Origin: Glandiceps talaboti
Lineage: Eukaryota; Hemichordata; Enteropneusta; Spengelidae
NCBI RefSeq assembly: GCF_964340395.1
Contig: NC_135570.1
Coordinates: 17,362,822 to 17,426,821, forward strand
DNA length: 64,000 bases
Direction: 5' to 3'
The notes under the pieces were generated by a model. That model searched no databases. It was given only the letters and a program-made list of their open reading frames with translations, and was not told where the DNA came from. Below, one piece after another: positions 45,660-57,232 of the stretch (the first letter of the stretch is position 1; the number at the start of each line of letters is the position of its first letter). A program made the position numbers and the translations under genes.

Positions 45660-46026
45660 CTAGATATAGAAGTAAATAACATTTATTATCATGTGATAAT
45701 ACTCAATAGGCAATGACATACATCTCAGAGTAAACAGAGAAACAACTGCCCAAAATAGACAAGAAAAAAAGAAATTCTGAGGTTTGGCACTAGATTAACA
45801 ATATCATAGCTCGTATTTTGTGATATAGAATAGTTTAATAAGAAAAGCAAGAATATCATAGCCAATATGAAGCAAAACACTGAAAAGAAGAAGAAAACAC
45901 ATTGTGAAATTAGCAACTAGTGGCAAATATAATAGAAGAGTTACATGCAAAGATTGCAATCTTGTTTTACACTTCTTACAAAGTACTATCAATAATAGAA
46001 TTGTTTTAATGAGTGACACTAAACTT

Positions 46027-46231
46027 AAAGTAAAGCACTTTCTCTATGTGCTAAACTTGTTTATAGCATTCATATCAAGTGCAAAAGTATAATGTTTCAA
46101 GTGGTTTATTTTAATACAAGCCTAGCATGTGGCCTTTCTAATGTGGTCAATTAGCAAATGAAACAGTATACTTTTACACTTGATATGGCTGCTATAAATG
46201 ATTGTGGTACATACAGAAAATGCTTTACTTT
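46027..46231. mobile_element. 205-bp foldback (MITE-like) element
   Basis: Nearly the whole element is an inverted repeat: AAAGTAAAGCACTTTCTCTA at the left, complement AGAAAATGCTTTACTTT at the right, and inner arms CATATCAAGTGCAAAAGTAT / ATACTTTTACACTTGATATG. A second copy lies at 10184-10370. Between 46232 and 48170 nothing else is seen. Confidence 0.9.
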
Positions 46232-48170
46232 GGTGTTATGAGTTGTATAATCTTCCATATGCTGTGATCAGATCTGCTACTGTTTAGTTCATCCTGAGTT
46301 GTTATTTCTAGAACTGACAATCAGCAAAATGGTATTGAAGGCATTGATACAACTTTGGAAATTAGAGCATTGCATTTGCTTACATGAAGTGAGCTTCAAA
46401 TAGAGACAATTTAGGTAAAGACAAAAAGATAAGTGACACAAAACAACAGTGGGTGCCTCTGATATAGAGTGAGAGAATGCTTTATGACTTTGTTTATATC
46501 TGTCATGTTCTAAAATAAACTCTCATAGTGTTCTAGGACTATTCATGCTGACTCATTTACTTGACGATGTGTAATGTATAATGACACTAGTACAGTTGTC
46601 CTGACCTATAGTGATCTGAGTCCTAACGTTGTACAGTCTAGTTCCTGACCTATTATGAAGATAACGCTAGTGTATAATCAGAATACAGTTTTCAGGAACT
46701 TATAGACTAGATGTTACTCTATACAGTTGTATTTTATCTGTAAGAGTTGTAACTTTTAGGAGAGAATTTTCCCGAAGCAATGAAGTTCACTTTCATCTAC
46801 AATTGACTGAATTTAGTGACAGGAACAGGGACAGGGTAGCCTTTTAATGTTAACACATTTTCAAATTAATGTGCTAGTACCAGCTGATGTAGTTTGACTC
46901 TGACTTTGACATAACAAATTTACTACGTAAATAGCAGGCTGTGTTGTGAATTTTACTTGCCCATCCAAGAGCAGAAGTGGTACAGTGTAGATACACATCG
47001 CCTGCAGCTCAGATTGAGAGTGGTCTGAGCCTGCAGTGACTTCTTACACTAATCTCAAGTGACTTCCTTTACTGATATAAACTGCTGATAACATTAGATA
47101 AGATTGTACAAGACCAGAATAGGACATACCATTACTTGGTAGAGTTGGTCTTTGAATTTTGAAATGTTACATCTTGATTTTGGTGAAAATGAAAATGAGT
47201 GGTATGTATTTTTGATTGTGGATTTTTGATTGTGGATCCATCACAAAATAATTGGCAAGAAACAACATGAATACAGGTATATTAGTGTTATCTGTCCGAC
47301 ACAACACACAGCCAAAATGGAATGAGCAATGGGGGTGATATTAAACTTGCATATTCTGACAACAAACTGAGGCCTGTATACCACACAAATACTGTTTGTC
47401 TATGTCATACAGTCACAATGTTTCCACCAAAATTGAAGTCATCGTCTTGCAAATCAGAGGATGTAGGATCAAAGCAAAGATGTCGGAATTACATGAACCA
47501 AGCGCAGACAACAGTACTTGATCTGGTATAGCATGTTTACAGAAGGTATTGTCTACCCTTGCAAGTCGATGGGAAAGCCAAGGGCAAAGTCAGTTATTTA
47601 TGTCCGACAAGCAGTTGAGTTTGAAATACTGTAATGATAAATTGATCACATGTCGAGTAATTTTGTTCCAACTCACAACTTTTGAGCATAAACATGAACT
47701 ATTTTCAGAGGGATGACTTCATTTTGTTAATGTGGTGCTACTAATGTGCGCCTACTGGACAACAAAAATGAATCATTTGAAGTACATGTATGGATAGACA
47801 CAATTTTTATAATAAAACCATTTCAATACTGATTTCAGTGATCAACAAATAACATGTTATAATTGTAACTTGAATTATAGTAAGATGAAGTTGTTATTGT
47901 TGTATACAAAATTGTATTTAATAATTATAATATACTTCATAATATGAGCCTCTGGTATGAGCCACACTGTCCCATTTGATCATTATCACATGCAGTGTCC
48001 TAATCAGTAAACAGAGTCATTGGATGTGGGATCCTGTGGTGTTTATACTTTGAATAGTTACCAACACTAATTATATTGCATGTCTCTGCTTGAAACTTGT
48101 CTCATTCTTGATTGCCACAAGCAAGCAAGCAACCGAAATGCTCTTATTTCCAAAGTTTTAACTGTTATAC

Positions 48171-48389
48171 CTATGAGAGTTGATCTCTTCCAGTATCCAT
48201 CTCTTATTTCAACATAGTCATACCAACAGTCTGTACTTGGTTGTATGTCAAAGGCAGTAAAGTTTAGTACAATGATCTCTCCTGGCGTTACAGATATTCT
48301 CCAAACACATTTCACACCTCGCTGGTAGTTGTCAGGAAATCCAGGTGATGAGAAATTCCCTGATGTCTCCAGCAATGTCCTACCACATG
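48171..48389 (-). CDS. tolloid-like: Tolloid exon: first two thirds of CUB1
   Basis: A 219-bp phase 1-1 exon. It begins with the [19 protein letters not shown] start of a CUB domain: Cys, then the SP.YP-type turn, then CVWRI. It continues to the second Cys pair and the YDYVEIRDG calcium-site segment typical of tolloid CUBs. It ends after STLI, with the glycine codon split across the intron and completed by the exon at 45659. CUB1 of BMP1 is needed for secretion and substrate recognition; that role is family knowledge and is not visible here. Confidence 0.96.
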
Positions 48390-48822
48390 CTACAAATGAT
48401 AGAATAAGTCTTTGTAAAAGACATGTACAGTACATACCCCAAATACCTTACTTCTATATGAGATTGTGGCAAGAAATAAACACTAAAAAGTATCTGTAAG
48501 TGATAAGCTAAGAACATCTGAACATGCAGTAAATATTGATTTTAATAAAAACAAGTCTTCATGGAAACATCACCCCCCCCCCCCTCCAAAAAAAAGTATT
48601 TCTTGTAGTGACTACAACAAATTCTTTAGTTTGTGCATTATGTCACAGGCTGTCAGTTCAAAAAGGACAACTATGGCATGGCCTGTAAGGCAATCAAAAA
48701 GATACACTGACAACACCTGAAAGGGTTGTTCATTTCTTATCTATTATGTGTAGATCCTTGATAATTTCAGGAACACTGACATTAATATTTATATTATCTT
48801 AATGATTTCAAAATAGGAAGAC

Positions 48823-49600
48823 AGCTATTTGACCCTGAAGATGAAGGTAAAGGTCAAAAGTCAGTGTCTCATTTGAAAGCTCACCAGTTATAACCATGAT
48901 GAAGGCACTTGAATAGGGTCTCTATCTGTTAAGTGTCAAGAGTTATTGGCCAAAATGTGAATATTTATGACAAATATGGCCACCATTTTGCCATTATCAT
49001 GGGGTTTGTGAAACGAAGTGATGTGTATATGCAGACTATAGCATCTGACATTTGTACAAGGTTTGGTGGGTTACACTTCCATGGTTGAAAGCAGTCCATG
49101 CATATCAGAGATATACATACACACTATTGACAATGATATGGCTATTTGACCTTGAAGATGTAGGACAAGGTCAAAAGTCAATGTGCCTTTAAAAAGCTCA
49201 TGATTGATAAGATGGGTGAAGATGCTTGAATGAGGTATCTATCAGTTAAACTTCAAGACTTATTGGGCAAAGTGTGATTATTTACGACGAATATGGCCGC
49301 CATTTTGCTGTTGTCATGAGGGTTGTAAAACCAAGTGACGTGTATATGCCATATATAACATCTGACATTTGTACCAGTTTTGGTTGAAATTGTAGTAACC
49401 CCATTTGGGCTTCGCCCTTTGGGGGCTAAAAAGGTATTCAGCCAAATTTGCATGAGTCAGAAAATAAAGTGACATGCATATGTCCTAAAATGATATGGGA
49501 CCTTTGTGCCAGGTTTGAATAAAATTGAATATTGCATGTCTGAGAAACGACATATTACAGATGGATGTACACATGGACAGATGCACTGATGGAACCCATT
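48823..49600. repeat. Two and a half copies of a roughly 310-bp tandem repeat
   Basis: GCTATTTGACC.TGAAGATG with AGGTCAAAAGTCA starts copies at about 48823 and 49137. Each has an ATATGGCC.CCATTTTGC block and GTGATGTGTATATGC. It ends in GACAGATG sequence and a GGGAG tail near 49620. Non-coding. Confidence 0.85.
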
Positions 49601-49739
49601 GTAATAGTCATCCCTTTGGGAGACTAATGAAATAGTTGAATCTCAAATCAAGACAATATTTGGGTTGATAATGGATTGTTATTACACCTCACCTCTGTTA
49701 AAAGCTGTCATTGGTCAGATTTACACAGATTTTCACTTG

Positions 49740-50800
49740 TCTATGAATCCCTGATGTTATCTTTGCAATATGTGATCATTTGGCTGTTGCTATGGGCATG
49801 GTCTTCTCGCTAGGCATATTTGCATACATTTCTGGAATCTTTATTCACTTGCCTACCCTTCCCAGTTTTCATCTTTACAATATAAACCATCATTTGGATA
49901 TTGCTATGGGTGTGGTCTTGTTGCTAGTCATATTAACATACATTTTTTTATTCTTTATTCACTTACCTACCTGTCTCTTATCCTTGTAATACATCATTTC
50001 ACTGTTGCTAAGGGCATAGCCATTGTTGCTAGGGACAGTTGTGGCAAAATGCTTTGAACAAAAACTACAGAAATACCTTCAGAAATATCCCTGCCAAGTT
50101 TCAGCCCCATTCACCATGTAGTTTTCAAGATATAAATTTCTGACCAAAAAGAAGATTTTTAGGCCTAATTTGCATACTGCTGATGGGATGATTATATTGT
50201 GAATACATCACCATGTATACATCCCTATAGACTTCACCATTATATTTTATCCCAATCTGCTCAGTAGTTTTGAATGACAGATTTTTAACCAAAAACGCAC
50301 ATTTTAGCCCTTATTTCCATATGACTGATGAAATCATCATATCAAGAATACATCTTAATCTAAACACCCTTATAATGTTCCCACCATATCTTAGCTGCAT
50401 CTGCTCAGTAATTTTGGAATAAAACGACACATTTTTAATAGCCCTAATTTGCATATCATTGATGGGATTATCGTGTCATAAACAGTTCTTAAAACTGAAC
50501 ACCAACAACAACTGTAACCACCAAATTTCAGGCCAATCTGCCCTGTAGTTTTGGAGTTTAAGTGTTTTGACCATAAATCACATTTTTTGACCCAAAACGC
50601 ACATCTCTGATTCAATCATTTTCATTTGAACAATTTCCCATCTACACACCTTAAGTAATGTCCCCACCAAATACCAAGGCAATCAGTCTGGCGGTTTATG
50701 ACTTTAAGTCAATTACAGACACAGGCACACATCCTCACATACACACACATTTCACCATGCCTATAGCACTACTGAACGTCGATTCAGTTGTGCTAAAAAC
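49740..50800. repeat. Composite repeat whose hairpin abuts the astacin exon donor
   Basis: Two to three GTTGCTATGGGCATGG units, four TTTGCATATCA units, then CACCAAATACCAAGGCAATC, a short CA stretch and hairpin TAGCACTACTGAAC / ATTCAGTTGTGCTA (50764-50795). The donor of the exon at 50808 lies about 10 nt away. Confidence 0.9.
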
Positions 50801-50807
50801 CACTTAC

Positions 50808-51041
50808 CAGGACATTTATACAATTTATTTGCTTGTCTGATATCTCCTTCACTGAGTCTTTTTCGTTGTCCAATCTCTGGTCTTACAAATGTTACAGGGT
50901 CTCTCTTCGCTAAGATTGTATCCAGCCACATTCCCCTTGAGAACGTACTCCGGGCATAATGCATTATACTATTATAATCATAGGACTCTCCTAAAGAGTT
51001 TATTTCTGTAGCATCTAACTTTTGAAAGTTATAATCTTGTC
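50808..51041 (-). CDS. tolloid-like: Tolloid exon: C-terminal half of astacin domain (Met-turn)
   Basis: A 234-bp exon encoding about 77 residues. It contains the Met-turn segment [17 protein letters not shown], whose Met lies under the zinc and whose Tyr is the fifth zinc ligand in astacins. The end of the protease domain follows: [19 protein letters not shown] then KCP. The exon enters in phase 1 after TTTCACAG and leaves in phase 1 at G|GTAAGTG, so astacin ends exactly at an exon border before CUB1. The hairpin end of a dispersed repeat begins only a few nucleotides past this donor. Confidence 0.97.
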
Positions 51042-51529
51042 CTGTGAAATAGAACATAAGAAACAGATTAATAGACATTACTATTAGCCATCATTCATCC
51101 TATTGCCCTCAGGCAGATGTGAGGTGTGGACACTACTTCCGCTGTGTGGTACCACATGGCAGGAAGTGACATAAGGACTCATGAAAAATGTAACTTCTAG
51201 AGTTACAACATATAGACAAATGCATGTTCTTGTGGCAAGTTGAGGGTGCTTTTATAGGGAGCAGTAAAGTAAAGGTGAAGTCATTGAGGACTTCAGTCTA
51301 TTGAGCGCTGTACACCAAGGAATGAGCATCGATTTTTCATTTTTTTATGCTTTATGCGTGTATTTTAGGCAAGTCTCCTTTTTCACTACTACTTTTTAGG
51401 TATAAAGTAACAGATCATGCAGATGTTTTATTTGTGTGTACTTAGTCAGGTTTAAGCCATTACAAGTTAGGGTTTACACTTTTCCAGAGCTAAGATTTTC
51501 CCCTAGGAAGGGTTTTTTATCTCTGGTTT

Positions 51530-52290
51530 CTCACTGTTGCTGAGGGCATGGTCATGGTTGTTAGGGCCAGAATGTTTTCAACAATAACTGCAGTATAATA
51601 CCTCCAGAAACATCCCCACAAAGTTTCAACCCATTCACCTTGCAGTTTCAAAATGTTTTTGACCAAGATTGAGATTTTTGGACCTAATTTGTTATGAATA
51701 CAGCTTCATCTACATATCGCCAGATGCATCCCCATTAAATTTCAGCCTAATCTGTTCCGTAGTTTTGGAACTATATATTTTTGACAAAAAAGACAAATTT
51801 TTAGACCTAATTTGCATATCACTGATGGGATCATCATAGTTTCGGAATTTTAGATTTTTGACCAAAAAGATACATTTTTAGCCATAATTTGCATATCACT
51901 GATGGGGTCATCATGTCAATTTGTCATGAACAGTTCTTAATATAAACACCCTTAGAACGTTCCACCCAAATTTCAGCCTAATCGGCTCAGTAATTTTGGA
52001 ATTAAAGATTTGACCAAAAAGACACATTTGTCTACCTAATTTGCATATCACTGATGGGATCATCATGTCATGACCAATTCTTAATCTAAACACCTCTAAG
52101 AATGTTACATCCAAATTTAAGATTGATCTCCCCAGTAGTTTTTGAGTTTTAAGTTTTTTAAGCAAAAATCACATTTTTTTACCCAAATCACACACTGGTT
52201 GTAAGATCATTTTGATTTGAACAATTTCCCAACTAAACATCCAAGGTAATATACCAACCAAATATCATGGCAATCTGTCTTGTGGTTTTT

Positions 52291-52323
<33 letters not shown>

Positions 52324-52365
52324 TTCACCATACCTAAAGCACTATTGAATCTTGTGCTAACAAAA
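51530..52365. repeat. Composite repeat ending near the catalytic exon donor
   Basis: Same module order: one GTTGCTGAGGGCATGG unit, TTTGCATATCACTGATGGGA units, CAATTTCCCAACTAAACATC, (CA)n at 52289-52322, and a shortened hairpin AGCAC...GTGCT at 52338-52358, about 20 nt from the donor of the exon at 52383. Bases 51042-51529 show nothing. Confidence 0.87.
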
Positions 52366-52382
52366 GCACATGGCAAACTTAC

Positions 52383-52561
52383 CAGGCTGTATGTTTTCAG
52401 TTTGTATAGTTACATGGCCATCTCTGTCTGGTCTAGTATGTTCATGCCAAAAACCAACCACATGGCCTAACTCATGAACAACAACGCCAAATTTATCACA
52501 GTTTTTACCAATAGAAATTCCCTGGGCTCCATTTCCTCTTCTGCCAACATATGAACAGCAC
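52383..52561 (-). CDS. tolloid-like: Tolloid exon: astacin catalytic zinc site
   Basis: A 179-bp exon (59 full codons) carrying the astacin active site. It starts with the Cys-rich loop [11 protein letters not shown] typical of BMP1/tolloid proteases. About 29 residues in comes the zinc signature [13 protein letters not shown], fitting HExxHxxGxxH with catalytic Glu and three zinc-ligand His, followed by TRPDRD. It ends at the ENIQP segment with a phase 1 donor G|GTAAGT. All catalytic residues are present, so the enzyme is expected to be active. A degenerate hairpin end of a dispersed repeat lies about 20 nt inside the following intron. Confidence 0.97.
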
Positions 52562-53371
52562 CTACATAAATAATATTTTAAAATCACAATATCATTCTTG
52601 GTATTCATATGATATAGTAACTGAACAAGTTACAAATCTTTTTGACATGATTTGAACATTATGTTGTGGCATTTTATATGTAATGAATGGCTTTATAAGA
52701 ACACTATGGGGACTGTGAATGTGACTATGATGATCATTTCATATTCATAAAACCTGTAAGTATGATGATCACATGATCAAAATAATGTTATGAATTTACT
52801 TTTGCCTCTGAAAAATTATATGTTAAATTCTGAAAATATATTCTGAAGGTAAAACAAGGATTGTAACTTGGCATCTTTGCCAGAGCTGGGAAGATTAAAA
52901 CCATTAGTCGTTTCTTAAATATCAGCAGATGCTTTAAGTTAAGTACTGTATTCCTAATGAAGACATGCCTAAAAAATGCAATAACCGAGTAGGCTTACGA
53001 GCATCAATGCATGTCAGCCACAGTTGTTAAAAACACACAAAAGGTACTGGTATTGTGATAGTACTAGATAGGAAATGTTCCTTCAGTTGGTAGTTGTGCA
53101 GTAGAGTGTTTCTCATCCAATTTATAGTGTTTCCCTTTTGCTTATCAAATTTGAGGTGTCATGAGTGATACAATGTTCCTTCTTTATAAATGCAACAAAA
53201 AATTCAAAGGCAGCGTCTGTTATATGGAGTAATCCAGCAGTGTGGAATTGTTAATAGTCAATAACAGACAAGGTATCCTAATGTAGAGTACTCGTGTGTC
53301 AAGTAGTATGTCCAAACAATACTTTCTAGTAAGTTTTGTTCCACTCTTGATGTGGCTTCCTGACCTCTTTA

Positions 53372-53725
53372 TTAGCACAACTGAACTGAGGTTCAGTAGT
53401 GCTAAAGGGATCGCCCGGTGTCTGTCTGTCTGTCTGTCTGTCTCTCTGTGTGTGTGTGTGTTTGTAAACAACTTAAAGTCAAAAACCGCTGAACTGATTG
53501 CCATGATATATGGTGGGTCCATTACCTTGGGAGTCTAGTAGGGAAATTGTTCAAATCAAAATGATCTTACCACTGGTTTGTGATTTCGGTCAAAAAATGT
53601 GATTTTTGGTCAAAAAACCTACTGGGCAGATTGGGCTGAAATTTGGGCGAAACATTCTTCAGGGTGTTTTTACTATGGATTGTTCATGATATGATGGTCA
53701 CATCAGTGATATGCAAATTACGCCC
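53372..53725. repeat. Hairpin-ended repeat in opposite orientation
   Basis: Starts with hairpin TTAGCACAACTGAACTGAGG / GTTCAGTAGTGCTAA, then (TGTC)n and (GT)n, then the complement of the composite repeat tail (AACTTAAAGTCAAAAACCGC, GATTGCCATGATAT) and one TGATATGCAAATTA unit. It gives the cleanest view of the terminal hairpin. Bases 52562-53371 and 53726-54895 show no feature. Confidence 0.88.
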
Positions 53726-55071
53726 TGTGAATGACTGTAAGAACCCAATGTTTTCGATCTCTTCTGCGCCCTTAAGATGGCCGACATTGGAGGGCATCCC
53801 CAAGCAATCAGTACGACTTTGTTGTTAAGGTGCATCAGAAATCCGAATATACCCAAGTCACAGTTGTTTATACAAACCACCTGGTTTCTATTGTTAACTT
53901 GTTAGAAAAGGTGACTGTAGTTATTGGTCGATTTTCCTCGAATCAAAGCTATTCTCCATATTGACGTTGACATGGTATGCTCCCATTGCTTACTCAGTTG
54001 TATACGTACGTTTGGGTGGGTTATGACAGCCTAGACGTCGTATTTTGTCATCATCCTGTGCATACTTTCATATCGATTCTGTTGTCTTTGTTCTACTGTC
54101 ATTGCATGTTGACAGCTTTAATTCATTTCTTTCTTGCTCTTTTCTGGGTTTTACAGCTTACAGAAAATTTTTATAAATTTGACTTTGGTTCACGTTCTTG
54201 CAATCAGCTGTTTTATGGTTATTTTTGTACAGCTGTTACGGACTTTAGACTGTGATATTTCGTTCCCTTTCTTAAGTTTGCTATATATTTTGTATATAGT
54301 AACTAGTGTATTCGTCACATGTTCTGTTGCTCCATGATTCTGAGTGTCTTGTCAGTCTGCTTTGCTGAGGTCAATACTCAGAAAACTGTGACCTTTATTT
54401 ATTGTTTTTATTAGACAGCTGGATTCTTAATGTCTTTTATTTTGACCAGAAATTTCACTTTTTTGAGTCAATGTTTGTTAAGCCATTCTTATTTCTTCTA
54501 AATGACACCGTGCTTGTAAACTTTGTCTTGATACCGGTAAGGAAGCCAGCAAAAGTTTGTTAAAAGACACATAGGAACCCAAACTACTTGGTTCAAATAT
54601 CCGACTAGTCATTTTGGAGTCAGTAAATATTGAAGATTACAAGTTAAATTTCTCTATTTTTGACTGTTAAATCTGTAATTATGGGTTCATACTTTGGTGA
54701 TCAGCTATAGTTATTGCAAAGTGTGACCCTTGTTCATTTTGGAGCTCTTTCAATTGTTTTTCTTTCTGGTTATACTAGAGAAGTAGTGACCATTCTTTCT
54801 TCAATACTTTGTTTATTCAGTTTCTTCTAAATCCAAGTAAGTATTTATTGATTACACGTAACAAAACCCTGGGGATTTGTTAAAGGTACAAATAAAATAA
54901 AATTGGGAAAAAAAAAATCATAATAATAGCACTTATAGGCTTTTCAAAAGTAACATTACACATCATAATAAAGACTACAAAACAAAACAAAACAACAACA
55001 ATAACTATTCAACGAGTTGAAACATAATATTAATGAAAAAATAATAATGAAGGGTATTTAGACATTTCAAA

Positions 55072-55400
55072 TTATATATTATGAGTATTTTGTAGGTGGT
55101 GCTCCCTTTTTATATTACTAAGTTTGATATATTTTCCAAGTGCGATAATTAGAGTTTTGTTGCTCATTATTTCTTTAAATTGTTGTTCTTCTGTCAAGTT
55201 TCTGTAATTATTAATATGTTTAGCAGCTTCACTAAAGAGGTCATGCCTGAGTAAATTATACAGGGGACACTGTAATATAAAGTGTTTTTCATCTTCTACA
55301 AGGGTTGAGTTGCATATTTTACATAATCTGCTTTTAGCTGGTATTTTGTGATGACGGCCCTTTTCAATTTCAAGTTTGTGGTCAAGTACTAGTCTTCATA
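55072..55400 (-). pseudogene. Non-LTR retrotransposon (LINE) 3' ORF end
   Basis: The minus strand encodes LDHKLEIEKGRHHKIPAKSR, then LCKICNSTLVEDEKHFILQC. This is the CxxC...H...C zinc-knuckle-like C-terminus common in LINE reverse transcriptase ORFs. A further 60 residues lead to a TAA at 55072-55074. It starts abruptly near 55400 and no reverse transcriptase core precedes it, so this is a 5'-truncated copy, normal for LINEs. Bases 54900-55071 on the minus side are AT-rich 3' sequence ending in a T run. Confidence 0.82.
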
Positions 55401-55879
55401 TTTGTGACTTCTTGGTCACAACTAATTATTTCTCATGTATCATTTTGGTGATGAGGAATAGTGAAACATCTTAGTGAACTTATTGATGGCAGCCAGGTTT
55501 TCAGGTTTTTGTGTTCTGATGATCTGTTGCTAAACTTTCAAAAGATAAAGGTAATTGCCCTAAAATTTAGTGCTAACATTTTGAACTGTTTCCTCTTGAG
55601 GGGTTCTTTCCTATTTTAGTTATAGTTTCTAAATTTATTTTTTATCTCTTGCAGGATCCCAGTCATACATAAATTATTATTATAGTTGCTGTGATGTCAT
55701 GAGAACTCCATTCGTATACTATTTGCTTTGTTCTATTTTTGTTCTGTTCTGTCATTTTTTTCCCTGATGGTAGTATTGGTGAAAAAAATAAAATGTAGTG
55801 AAAATCCTACAAGTGAACTAAATTCTGTTTGCAAAGAGAACAATACTTACAATATGAATATTAACATTGGTGTCAAATG

Positions 55880-55972
55880 GTTGATATACATACCATATCT
55901 CTTCTTGAAGTTTACACAGTTTACACAGTGTAAACTTCAAGAGAAGAGATATGTATATCAACTATTTGTCTT
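55880..55972. repeat. Near-perfect palindrome
   Basis: Left arm GTTGATATACATACCATATC then TCTTCTTGAAGTTTACAC; right arm is its complement apart from a few bases of indel; loop about 10 bases. DNA and RNA would form a strong hairpin. The surrounding 55401-57108 holds no other feature. Confidence 0.92.
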
Positions 55973-57108
55973 TACTGTTAACTAAACTTTGGCAAACATG
56001 TTCAATTTGAAAATTTACAGCTTCACGTTAACTTTACATGGTGAATTCCTCCATGATAAATTCTGTGGCCACTAACAGGTGCTGAAATACCTGACATAGC
56101 ATTCCATGAACTGGAAAGTTGCATTATTGAAATCTACACAAATAAAATATCACATGTTTTAGGGATGATGTATTCTGTTTCATCATATTTTGTGGTACTC
56201 ACGTTGAACTAGCTAATCTGAGTGAAAAAATAAACCAAATGCATCCAACTTTTAAATTTCATGGGAAAGCTCAGATCTACGGAAGTAACATATCTTGATT
56301 TTACAATCCACAACAGTCAATGATACCAACAACACAATGTGTTGGATTTTAAAACTCATGTTAAACAAACTGACACATTCCAATATTTACACAGGCAATC
56401 ATGCCACAGAGACTTATTTTTTTAAAGGGTTCATTAGCATGTGGAAGTAGCTCTCTGTACAGCAGATCGTGGCGACAGGGTAGGACGTACATTTTATGGC
56501 TTTTCAGCCGTAAGTGTTGGGGGAATTTCAAAAAATCTGTTCAGTAAATAATCAGTTGTTGGGAATCACAATTCTTGTGTATATTTTGGTAAGGGGGTCA
56601 GAAACATTGGAATAGCTGTTTCTCCTCACTGACTGTGCAGGGCAGACTGACAAACAAGCACTTTGACATGTGCAAATAAAACACTAATAAAAAGTTCAAA
56701 GCCAATCTCGCCCAAAGAACTTCATGCTTTGTCAAAAATCAGTTGAGCAATCGCTATCTGTGTATCTTAACCCTGACATTGTTTCACATTCATAAAACCT
56801 CATCAAGTTTAAGCTACTGTAGCTTGGAATCCATGCTGTTTTTCTCCTATCTCCTGTAGTGAGCATATGTTCCATGGTTATCTGTGGCTTTCATGAAATG
56901 CCTTCCTGTATAGGAGTAATATTAACTAGTTGAGTCATCTGCCAGTGGTACCCATCTATAATTGTTTAAACTGTTCAACTATCAGCATGGTACTATGCTA
57001 AAAATTCACTCACTTAAAGGAATGAAAAACTTGTTCTTGAGAAGGTCAAAGGTTAAAGGTTAATGCTCCTGGGTATTGAATTAAAGAAGGCGTTGCTTCA
57101 GTACTTAC

Positions 57109-57232
57109 CCACATGGCTTATATGTGAAAATAATATAGTCATGATGTACGCGAGGGTCCCGTTCAACAAAAGTGATGCATGTATAATTTTCCCAGTGTCT
57201 CATTGCCTGCTTGAACATTGCTCTCTGTGACC
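57109..57232 (-). CDS. tolloid-like: Tolloid exon: N-terminal middle part of astacin domain
   Basis: A 124-bp exon encoding about 40 residues beginning [18 protein letters not shown] and ending IIFTYKPC plus two bases of a glycine codon. This is the helix A and early beta-sheet segment of astacin proteases, including the conserved Trp and the first disulfide Cys. The acceptor follows a TTTAACAG tract and the donor is GG|GTAAGT. The two trailing bases (phase 2) pair exactly with the single leading base of the next exon at 52561. The preceding exon (propeptide and start of astacin) was searched for up to 64000 and not seen. It is absent from every simple ATG-started frame because it is short and begins mid-domain. 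Confidence 0.92.

Larger units (their letters stand above)
9129..57232 (-). other. tolloid-like: Partial tolloid/BMP1-like metalloprotease gene (10 internal exons)
   Basis: Ten exons on the minus strand join in one frame (junction phases 2,1,1,1,1,0,1,1,0 from N to C side). They give, in order, astacin protease, CUB1, CUB2, EGF-like and CUB3, the diagnostic order of the BMP1/tolloid family. Known members are secreted zinc proteases that cleave procollagens and chordin-type BMP antagonists outside the cell. The window lacks the signal peptide, propeptide and first third of astacin (expected above 64000). It also lacks the second EGF, CUB4 and CUB5 (expected below 1); no such exon was found in 1-9128 or 57233-64000. 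Each exon has AG acceptor and GT donor borders and no stop codon, so the gene looks intact. The introns hold every mobile element in the window. Whether it is the single invertebrate tolloid or one paralog cannot be decided here. Confidence 0.95.

Noticed and set aside
48067-48435. Single 122-residue gene
   Set aside because: Only 48171-48389 is coding as a CUB1 exon; the rest is read-through of introns past both splice sites.
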